A stretch of DNA of 10,527 nucleotides from Paraktedonobacter sp036384215 (GTDB lineage Bacteria > Chloroflexota > Ktedonobacteria > Ktedonobacterales > Ktedonobacteraceae), in NCBI GenBank assembly GCA_036384215.1, contig DASVMX010000385.1:1-10527 (forward strand). The letters are read 5' to 3'. How positions within the stretch are numbered: position 1 is the first letter of the stretch; each line of letters begins with the position of its first letter. Of the stretch, positions 5,514-10,527 are shown piece after piece. A program made the position numbers and the translations under genes. The notes beneath the pieces are model-generated. The model had not been told where the DNA came from. It made no database searches and worked only from the letters and a program-made list of their open reading frames with translations.

Positions 5514-7019
5514 ATGTCTGTGCCGCTGACGCCTTTACTCCCGCAGGCTGACCTTCCGCCGCTGGAACAAAGCAGGGCCAGACTATGGCTGCGCTCTCTG
5601 GGGCTGGCCGCGTGTTTCTTCGCTTCGGGCGCGCTCTATCTCTGGCTGGGGAGCGCAGTGCCCGCTGATCCCAATAGTACCGCTTCGACCCTGCCTTTTG
5701 TGCATATCTGGCTGCTGGCCTATATTCCCTATGCCCTGGCCTGCGCCCTGATCTTGTGTACCAGACCGGCTCCGGGACGCTGGCGGCGCAGAGAATTCTG
5801 GCTGATCCTGGGCGGCGCGCTGCTGTTGCGCTTATTGCTGCTGGATCTGCCTCCCAACCTTTCGCACGATTCCTGGCGCTATGTATGGGACGCTCGTATC
5901 TTTTTACATGGCTACAGTCCCTATGTGACGGCGCCCGGCGCACCAGAACTGGTGCCGCTGCGCGACTTCATTTATGCTTATAGCCGTTTTCGTAATACGC
6001 CTTCGATCTATCCGCCTGGCGCGCAGTACGTCTATGCCCTGAGCTATCTACTGGCGCCCAGCAATCTCTTCTTTCTCAAAGGCATCTTTGTGCTTTTTGA
6101 TCTGGTGGGCTGCCTGGCGCTGGCCCTGCTGCTGGCACGCAGGGAACTTGATCCCGCGCGCGTGCTGCTCTACGCCTGGTCGCCGCTGCCCATCGTCGAG
6201 TTCGCGCTGGAAGGCCATCTCGACGGCGTGGCAATCGCGTTTTCCTTGCTGGCAGTGCTCTCGGCGGCGCGCGTGGATTGGAAGGCGCGCGCGTTCACCG
6301 GCTTCCTCGTGGGCCTGGGAACTCTGGTGAAGATCTATCCGCTGGTGTTGCTGGTGGCGCTTGTAAACCCTCGCCAGTGGAAGCGCGAACTGGCGCTGGT
6401 GCTGGCCTGCGTGCTGACGATTAGTGTGGCCTATATTCCCTTTGTGCTACTCGGTCATGGGCAGGTCTTTGGCTTCTTCAGCACCTTTGCCAGCGAGCAG
6501 GGACAGAACGCGGGCCTGGTTCAGCATTTTGTCGGGATGTTTGGGAGCGCGCGCCACCTGCCTTTGGAGCAGATTGTAGCCTGGGAGCACGGAGTCGCCC
6601 TGCTGCTGTTGCTTGGAACCTCCCTGGCTATTCTCCTGGCTCGTGCCCGCGGGCGGATGAGCATCGAGGCGGGTACGCTGGTCTTGTTCAGCCTGGTGCT
6701 CTCGGTTTCGTCGCATGTATTTCCCTGGTATGTGACCACGCTGTTGCCCTGGGTGGTGCTTTTGCTGCCCGCGCGTGTCGCTGGTTCGCGTAGTCTGTTG
6801 CTGTCTCGTGTACTGGTTCTCGGCGCGCTCTGGCTGTTTACTTTTACCAGCGCGATGGGTTATGGGCTGGATTGGCCAGCTTATTACCTGCTGGTGGATG
6901 GGTCGCTCACTGTTGAGTTACTGGCGGCTGGCCTGCTCGCTCTGTTGCCCTTCTGGCTGCTTTTCGCCAGGAAAGGATGGGTTTATGTCAAAGAATGGTT
7001 CGGTCGCGCCGCTGGCTGA
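5514..7019 (+). CDS. GT-C family polytopic glycosyltransferase (mannosyltransferase-like, DUF2029/GT87-type)
   Basis: A 501-aa integral membrane protein with roughly a dozen hydrophobic segments, spread from about residue 28 to 490. The first extracytoplasmic loop holds SHDSWRYVWDARIFLHG (117-133). The acidic D119 sits where GT-C enzymes carry the catalytic or metal-associated Asp, and RYVWD-x-R is the hallmark of bacterial alpha-mannosyltransferase-like members. TPSIYPPGAQY (162-172) and YAWSPLPIVEFALEGHLDG (220-238) are the next conserved blocks. Such enzymes use polyprenyl-phosphate-linked sugars as donors on the outer side of the membrane. The GT2 enzyme at the start of the operon is therefore its plausible donor supplier. 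The ATG has GAAAGG about 11 nt upstream. The 3' end overlaps the next gene by 35 nt. Acceptor and sugar are unknown. Confidence 0.85.
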   Translation: MSVPLTPLLPQADLPPLEQSRARLWLRSLGLAACFFASGALYLWLGSAVPADPNSTASTLPFVHIWLLAYIPYALACALILCTRPAPGRWRRREFWLILGGALLLRLLLLDLPPNLSHDSWRYVWDARIFLHGYSPYVTAPGAPELVPLRDFIYAYSRFRNTPSIYPPGAQYVYALSYLLAPSNLFFLKGIFVLFDLVGCLALALLLARRELDPARVLLYAWSPLPIVEFALEGHLDGVAIAFSLLAVLSAARVDWKARAFTGFLVGLGTLVKIYPLVLLVALVNPRQWKRELALVLACVLTISVAYIPFVLLGHGQVFGFFSTFASEQGQNAGLVQHFVGMFGSARHLPLEQIVAWEHGVALLLLLGTSLAILLARARGRMSIEAGTLVLFSLVLSVSSHVFPWYVTTLLPWVVLLLPARVAGSRSLLLSRVLVLGALWLFTFTSAMGYGLDWPAYYLLVDGSLTVELLAAGLLALLPFWLLFARKGWVYVKEWFGRAAG

Positions 7020-8622
7020 GAAGCAGGAGCCGGGCATGCCGCAGAGGCCGCGCGGGCGTCGTTTTGGCGCTTTTTTCGCGGCCCTGGCTGCCAGTCTGCT
7101 GGCAGGGCTGGTTGCCAGCCTGGTCAGTGTGCTCTGCATGGGCGTGCTACGCCTGCTGGCGGGGATTCCTACGCCGGTGGAGTTGTTTGGAGATTTTGTG
7201 CTCAAGCGCTTGCCCGCGCCGCGCTTTGTCGGGGTGTTAATCATGTTTCGGCCCAATCCCAAGCTGGAGACGCTGGGTCTGGCGCTGCTGGCGATGCTTG
7301 GGTTGGGAATAGTTCTGAGCCTGCTCTATGCGCTGATCGTCCGCGTCAGGATGCCACTGTCCAGCTATCGTCCGGGACGGCGCGAGTGGCTGTGTATGCT
7401 GGCCTTCGGGCTGGTGATGAGCCTGGCGGGAAGCGGGCTTTTCCATGTAGAAAGCGCGCAGAATTATCTCGGGCTGCCGCTGGCCTGGGCGACCGCGCTT
7501 ACGATTCTCGGTCTGCTGCTGGACTTCCTGCTTTACGCGCTGGTACTGGGACACGCGTATCGCCTGCTCTTGCCGCGCCAGAAGGTAGAGCGAGCAGGGG
7601 TGTCGGTGGGAAGCAGGCGTGCGCTGCTGGCCAGAGTTGGTGTCGCGGCGGTAGGGCTGGGAGCCGCGGGTGGCGCTCTGGGAGCCTTGCGCGGCTACGT
7701 CGACAGGTACAGTTCCTACGATGGTCAGGAGACCTGGGCCCGGAACGGAGCTGTGGCGCCGATTACGCCAAACGATCAGCACTATGTCGTGACCCAGAAT
7801 CCCATTGACCCCAACCCGAATCGCGCGGTCTGGCGTCTGGAGATCGCCGGGTTGGTAGGCAAGACCGGGACATACACCTACGAGCAGTTTACCAGTCTGC
7901 CTTCGATTTCGCGCGCGGTGACGTTGGAGTGTATCGCCAACGGCATCGGCGGCCACCTGATCAGTACCGCGGTCTGGCAGGCGGTGCCCTTCCGCGCCCT
8001 GCTAGAGCGTCACGGGGACGCGCACAGTTCGGCCACTCACGTCGTTTTCTCCTCGGTTGACGGCTACGTGGTCTGCCAGCCCCTCGCAGTCGTGCTGGAA
8101 GCGGATGCGCTGCTGGCCTTTCGCATGAACGGCGAGGAATTGCCGATCCGCCACGGCTATCCCCTGCGCGCGCTGATCCCCGGTCGTTTTGGCGAAGAGA
8201 ATCCCAAGTGGTTGACGCGTATCGAGCTGACGGATCATTTCGTCGATGGCCTCTATTCCGCACAGGGCTGGTATAATGGGCCGCTGCACACCATTACGCG
8301 CATTGACCGACCTTACGGATCGCTGCCGCTGGTGTCAACGATTGAGATCGGTGGCCTGGCCTTCGCCGGCAACCGCGGGATTCAGCGAGTCGAGATCAGC
8401 ACCGACAACGGCCAGACCTGGGCGCAGGCCCAGCTCGCGCCGCCGCTCTCGCAGGACTCCTGGGTTTTCTGGACCTACCAGTGGCATCCCACCGCGCGCG
8501 GGCACTACACCCTGGTTGCTCGCGCCACCGATGGCACCGGCCAGATCCAGACCAGCGCCCCCCAGAGCACCGTTCCCAACGGTGCCACCGGCTATCATTT
8601 CGTACCGATGGACCTGGTCTGA
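6985..8622 (+). CDS. Membrane-anchored molybdopterin oxidoreductase, sulfite oxidase family
   Basis: A 545-aa fusion. Residues 27-60, 96-121, 134-155 and 162-190 form about four membrane helices. After a linker, SRRALLARVGVAAVGLGAAG (210-229) looks like an internal twin-arginine-type segment followed by a fifth hydrophobic stretch. The catalytic part then extends to the C-terminus, probably outside the membrane. The Moco domain has TLECIANGIGG with the molybdenum-ligating C316, then IRHGYPLRALIPGRFG (388-403) and NPKWLTRIEL (406-415). The Mo-co dimerisation domain follows, with GIQRVEISTDNGQTW (465-479). There is no heme domain, so electrons must go to a partner. The ATG at 6985 has AAAGGA at 7-nt spacing and lies inside the preceding gene (35-nt overlap). 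An in-frame extension to 6775 is only a shadow of that gene. It is the last gene of the operon, before a strong terminator. Substrate unknown; it is close in motifs to sulfite oxidase and YedY/MsrP relatives. Confidence 0.9.
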   Translation: MSKNGSVAPLAEKQEPGMPQRPRGRRFGAFFAALAASLLAGLVASLVSVLCMGVLRLLAGIPTPVELFGDFVLKRLPAPRFVGVLIMFRPNPKLETLGLALLAMLGLGIVLSLLYALIVRVRMPLSSYRPGRREWLCMLAFGLVMSLAGSGLFHVESAQNYLGLPLAWATALTILGLLLDFLLYALVLGHAYRLLLPRQKVERAGVSVGSRRALLARVGVAAVGLGAAGGALGALRGYVDRYSSYDGQETWARNGAVAPITPNDQHYVVTQNPIDPNPNRAVWRLEIAGLVGKTGTYTYEQFTSLPSISRAVTLECIANGIGGHLISTAVWQAVPFRALLERHGDAHSSATHVVFSSVDGYVVCQPLAVVLEADALLAFRMNGEELPIRHGYPLRALIPGRFGEENPKWLTRIELTDHFVDGLYSAQGWYNGPLHTITRIDRPYGSLPLVSTIEIGGLAFAGNRGIQRVEISTDNGQTWAQAQLAPPLSQDSWVFWTYQWHPTARGHYTLVARATDGTGQIQTSAPQSTVPNGATGYHFVPMDLV

Positions 8623-8638
8623 CAAGCACTTTCAGTTT

Positions 8639-8691
8639 AAACCCGGAAGATGGCCTTTACGTTTTTGGCGTAAAGGCCATCTTTTGGGTTT
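8639..8691. terminator. Bidirectional intrinsic terminator between convergent genes
   Basis: A 15-bp perfect stem (8647-8661 with 8669-8683) closes the loop TTTTTGG. A second outer stem of AAACCC (8639-8644) and GGGTTT (8686-8691) is separated by a 2-by-2 internal loop. T-rich tracts lie on both sides. It ends the six-gene plus-strand operon. It also touches the stop codon of the minus-strand sigma gene (8690-8692), so it can serve both. Confidence 0.85.
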
Positions 8692-9580
8692 ACTCACCCA
8701 GGACGGCCAGGTCCAGCTGGTTGAGCTGTTCGGGGTCGGCGATGACGTTAATTTCGGTGATTTTTCCGTTGGTGAGCGTGAAGTTGAGAACGAGGAAGAG
8801 CTGCGCCCCATGCCGGGTCACGAGAGCGCCCGCGCTGCCGTTGACGAGTGCCAGGCGGGCTCCCTGGGCGCGGCCAACGAAGTGTCTGGCCACAGCCTGG
8901 GCGCCGCGGACCTCGCCCGACGAGCCAGCGGCCATGGCTACGCGGTCGGCACGGAACACGACATTGGGGTCGAGCATCATAAGAAGCGCGTCGAAGTTGC
9001 CGGAGCGCGAGGCTGCGAGGAAGGCATCGACCAGTTCGCGCTGGTAGGTGAGGTTGGCGTCCTTCTCCATGTCTGTTCCCTGCACCCGGCGGCGCGCGCG
9101 GCTGGCGAGCTGCCTTGTCGCGGTTGGGGTGCGTTCCACAATGGGCGCAATCTCCTCGAAAGGCATGGCAAATATGTCGTGTAGCACAAATGCGAGGCGC
9201 TCGGCGGGATTCAGGGTATCGAGGACCACAAGCAGCGCGAGCCCGACCGAGTCGGCCAGGAGCGCTTCCTCCTCAGGATTGATCTCCCCCTCGCGCTCCG
9301 TAGCCGGCTCTGGCGCGTTGTCGTCCAGAAGTTCCTCGCGCCGTGACTTACGCGAACGCAGCATGTCAAGGCAGACCCGCGCCACCACTGTAGTCAGCCA
9401 TCCACCCAGGTTTTTGACAGCGCTTGCGTCAGAGCGGCTGAGGTGCAGCCAGGACTCCTGTACGGCATCCTCCGCTTCGCTCAGCGAGCCAAGCATGCGG
9501 TAGGCCACCGCTCGCAGGTGTGGCCGCTCGGCCTCGAATTGCTCCGCCAGCCATTCGGATTCTGTATGATTATTGCTCAA
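8690..9580 (-). CDS. ECF sigma factor with C-terminal SnoaL-like domain (SigJ/ECF41-ECF56 type)
   Basis: A 296-aa RNA polymerase sigma factor. Region 2 (about 15-80) includes YRMLGSLSEAEDAVQESWL and a WLTTVVARVCLDMLRS helix for -10 recognition. Region 4 (about 110-166) includes AERLAFVLHDIFAMPFEEIA and the helix-turn-helix segment TATRQLASRARRRV. The remainder (about 175-290) is a SnoaL/NTF2-like domain that in ECF41-type factors contacts the core domains and controls activity in place of a separate anti-sigma factor. The typical DGGGK-like motif of ECF41 is not evident, and the NPDKL-like motif is replaced by ADPEQL. The start is TTG, supported by AAAGGAG six nt upstream. The next in-frame Met would remove part of region 2. 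An ECF41-type promoter lies about 90 nt upstream, which suggests autoregulation. No membrane anti-sigma gene is next to it. Confidence 0.9.
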   Translation of the reverse strand: MSNNHTESEWLAEQFEAERPHLRAVAYRMLGSLSEAEDAVQESWLHLSRSDASAVKNLGGWLTTVVARVCLDMLRSRKSRREELLDDNAPEPATEREGEINPEEEALLADSVGLALLVVLDTLNPAERLAFVLHDIFAMPFEEIAPIVERTPTATRQLASRARRRVQGTDMEKDANLTYQRELVDAFLAASRSGNFDALLMMLDPNVVFRADRVAMAAGSSGEVRGAQAVARHFVGRAQGARLALVNGSAGALVTRHGAQLFLVLNFTLTNGKITEINVIADPEQLNQLDLAVLGE

Positions 9581-9636
9581 ATCGTGCTCCTTTTATTTCT
9601 CCGGTCAAGCCTTGAAACAACTCCGTTTCGTTTGCC

Positions 9637-9663
9637 GGTCACATTTTTGTGTCATATTTCGTC
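9637..9663 (+). promoter_or_regulatory. Second ECF41-like promoter motif, directed rightward
   Basis: GGTCACA (9637-9643), 16 nt, CGTC (9660-9663) on the plus strand matches the same bipartite pattern as the minus-strand site at 9672-9698, with one mismatch in the -35 element. It would start transcription around 9670, running through the other promoter toward a possible 42-codon ORF and then antisense to the VOC gene. The shared exact spacing makes chance less likely, but function is inferred. The pair could alternatively be a dyad-symmetric regulator site. Confidence 0.45.
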
Positions 9664-9671
9664 AATTTAAT

Positions 9672-9698
9672 GACGAGTGGAACCTGACCAATGTGACA
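9672..9698 (-). promoter_or_regulatory. ECF41-type promoter upstream of the sigma factor gene
   Basis: On the minus strand TGTCACA (9692-9698) is followed after 16 nt by CGTC (9672-9675). As I recall it, this is the published target motif of ECF41 sigma factors (TGTCACA at -35, CGTC at -10). It points at the sigma gene, whose TTG start is about 90 nt downstream. The simplest reading is positive autoregulation. Confidence 0.65.
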
Positions 9699-9722
9699 GG
9701 GAGACCGCTATTAGGAGCACAT

Positions 9723-9851
9723 GTGAGAAGCGTTGTCACGGTTACAATGCTATGCGTTTTTGCTAGTGCGCGCCTGTTTGATAGTGAAGGCCGCTCACTC
9801 CTGATTGAAATGGTGTGGTTGAGAGAAGCTTCAGCCGGGCCCAGAAAGTGA
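9723..9851 (+). CDS. Possible small ORF, 42 aa
   Basis: A GTG at 9723 is preceded by AGGAG at 5-nt spacing and opens a frame to a TGA at 9849-9851. The N-terminal third is hydrophobic (VVTVTMLCVFASARLF), the rest charged, with no known domain. It lies downstream of the rightward ECF41-like motif at 9637-9663, which is the main reason to list it. It is very short, unrecognised and convergent with the VOC gene, so chance is quite possible. Otherwise the 9581-9883 stretch has only the two promoter motifs. Confidence 0.2.
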   Translation: MRSVVTVTMLCVFASARLFDSEGRSLLIEMVWLREASAGPRK

Positions 9852-9883
9852 ATCCGACGTGCTACCTTCAAAGAACGTGCTCA

Positions 9884-10279
9884 TCAGTTCGCCTCAGCCT
9901 CTTGCTGGAGCACCGCCAGGATATTGCCTGATGGATCGAGAAACCAGGCGATATCCGGCCCCATATTGTGCGCGAGACCACGCATGATGCCCTTTTCATC
10001 TTGCGGCATCCCGGCGTAACGCTCAAAGCGCACTCCTCGGCTCTGAAGATCTTCGACTGCCTGATCGATATTGGCCACAACAAAGTCCAGCATAGTGTAA
10101 GTCGCCGGCTGGTGGTTGTCCTTGGGATAGGCGAACACAATGCCACCGCCCGGCAGATGCAGCACCAGCCCGGCTCCCTCTTCATCGACCTGTAATCCGA
10201 GCGTTTCAGTATAAAATGCTTTGGCCAGCGCCAGGTCGTTCACCGAAAAGCCACTAAAGGCTGATTTTGGTTGAAACAT
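9884..10279 (-). CDS. VOC superfamily (glyoxalase/bleomycin-resistance fold) protein
   Basis: A 131-aa single-unit protein with the paired beta-alpha-beta-beta-beta layout of the vicinal oxygen chelate superfamily. FSVNDLALAKAFYTETLGL (11-29) is the first module start. MLDFVVANIDQAVEDLQSRGV (63-83) is the second. WFLDPSGNILAVLQ (112-125) is the closing strand. The usual metal ligands seem absent: the first-strand His/Glu position is occupied by a hydrophobic residue, the second module has LDFVV, and the final Glu is Ala in GNILAVL. It may therefore be a binding protein or a metal-free member. Start is firm: AAGGAGG lies 7 nt upstream of ATG. It is transcribed toward the sigma gene but 303 nt away, with the sigma promoter in between, so it is probably a separate unit. 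A TATGAT at 10313-10318 (minus) could be its -10; no good -35 is seen. Confidence 0.85.
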   Translation of the reverse strand: MFQPKSAFSGFSVNDLALAKAFYTETLGLQVDEEGAGLVLHLPGGGIVFAYPKDNHQPATYTMLDFVVANIDQAVEDLQSRGVRFERYAGMPQDEKGIMRGLAHNMGPDIAWFLDPSGNILAVLQQEAEAN

Positions 10280-10462
10280 CGTTTTTCCTCCTTTTTGTAT
10301 ATCTCCATGCCGATCATAACATAAGAGATACGCGCAAACTTCTTCAATCTTGCGCTTCTTGCGGATTGAATACGAGAAAAGATGAGCCTCTGCACCAGGC
10401 GCCCATGGACGCCGCCTCCATATTTATGTAACTATTCAGGTTCTCTTGCTCTGTGACTCCTC

Positions 10463-10477
10463 AGCGCCTGCGGCGCT
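10463..10477. repeat. Short GC-rich hairpin
   Basis: AGCGCC (10463-10468) and GGCGCT (10472-10477) flank the loop TGC. It lies in a non-coding tail after the VOC gene start and 25 nt before another hairpin. It may be part of a dispersed palindromic unit. No T-run follows. Confidence 0.45.
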
Positions 10478-10502
10478 TCGCTATGGTTAGGAAGGAAGAG
10501 TT

Positions 10503-10527
10503 CTGGGGCGGGTCGTGCCCGCCCCAG
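10503..10527. repeat. GC-rich 10-bp perfect inverted repeat at the window end
   Basis: CTGGGGCGGG (10503-10512) and CCCGCCCCAG (10518-10527) are perfect complements around TCGTG. The window stops exactly at the last paired base. It could be a terminator stem whose T-tract is outside the window, or a copy of a repeat that broke the assembly. Nothing else is seen in 10280-10527 apart from the VOC leader and the hairpin at 10463. Confidence 0.75.

Noticed and set aside
6775..6984. Upstream extension of the molybdoenzyme gene
   Set aside because: It lies wholly inside the GT-C coding sequence, is Cys/Trp-rich shadow translation, and the ATG at 6985 has a good ribosome-binding site.
7237..7956. 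239-codon minus-strand frame inside the molybdoenzyme gene
   Set aside because: It is opposite a well-supported gene and rich in Gln/Arg/His without motifs.
8246..9184. 312-codon plus-strand frame across the molybdoenzyme end, terminator and sigma gene
   Set aside because: It reads out of frame through one real gene, through the terminator hairpin, and antisense to the sigma gene. The composition is Arg/Pro-rich shadow translation.
9573..9722. N-terminal part of a longer 92-codon plus-strand frame
   Set aside because: It runs over the sigma gene start and both promoter motifs. Only the part after 9723 has a ribosome-binding site.
1..10527. CRISPR arrays, tRNA or rRNA genes, transposases, phage genes
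   Set aside because: No regularly spaced direct repeats, no tRNA-like cloverleaf and no transposase or integrase motifs were seen on either strand.

Overview
This window is GC-rich, gene-dense bacterial chromosomal DNA. The mix of families suggests a Chloroflexota (Ktedonobacteria-like) genome: a membrane-fused sulfite-oxidase-type molybdoenzyme beside GT2 and GT-C glycosyltransferases, and a SnoaL-fused ECF sigma factor. That placement is inference, because there is no rRNA or marker gene. Both ends of the window lie exactly on perfect inverted repeats (1-96 and 10503-10527). This suggests a contig that broke at hairpins or dispersed palindromic repeats.

Layout. (1) 1-96: a 46-bp perfect inverted repeat, possibly a bidirectional terminator or a fold-back assembly end. 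(2) 88-2207, minus strand: a two-gene operon of a PLP-dependent threonine/serine dehydratase followed by an M20 metallopeptidase. The Shine-Dalgarno sequence of the second gene lies inside the last codons of the first. (3) 2208-2521: a divergent intergenic region with a good minus-strand promoter, a hairpin and a possible 48-codon leader ORF. (4) 2522-8622, plus strand: a compact six-gene operon of GT2 polyprenyl-phosphate-sugar synthase-like protein, TIGR04282-type nucleotidyl/glycosyltransferase, radical SAM/SPASM enzyme, unknown 148-aa protein, GT-C membrane glycosyltransferase and membrane-anchored molybdopterin oxidoreductase. It has one ATGA overlap and one 35-nt overlap. (5) 8639-8691: a strong two-tier terminator hairpin between convergent genes. 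(6) 8690-9580, minus: an ECF sigma factor with a C-terminal SnoaL-like domain. (7) 9637-9698: two face-to-face sites matching the ECF41-type promoter (TGTCACA, 16 nt, CGTC). One points at the sigma gene and one points the other way. (8) 9884-10279, minus: a VOC/glyoxalase-fold protein. (9) 10280-10527: non-coding DNA with two hairpins.

How the genes may work together. The plus-strand operon looks like a surface-glycoconjugate or lipid-modification pathway. The GT2 enzyme would charge a polyprenyl phosphate with a sugar and the GT-C enzyme would use it on the outer face of the membrane. The radical SAM and molybdopterin enzymes would perform redox chemistry on the product or on an associated substrate. 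I know of no characterised pathway with this gene set, so it is the best candidate here for an undescribed system. The sigma factor appears to be autoregulated from its own promoter. The dehydratase/peptidase pair looks like peptide and amino-acid catabolism.
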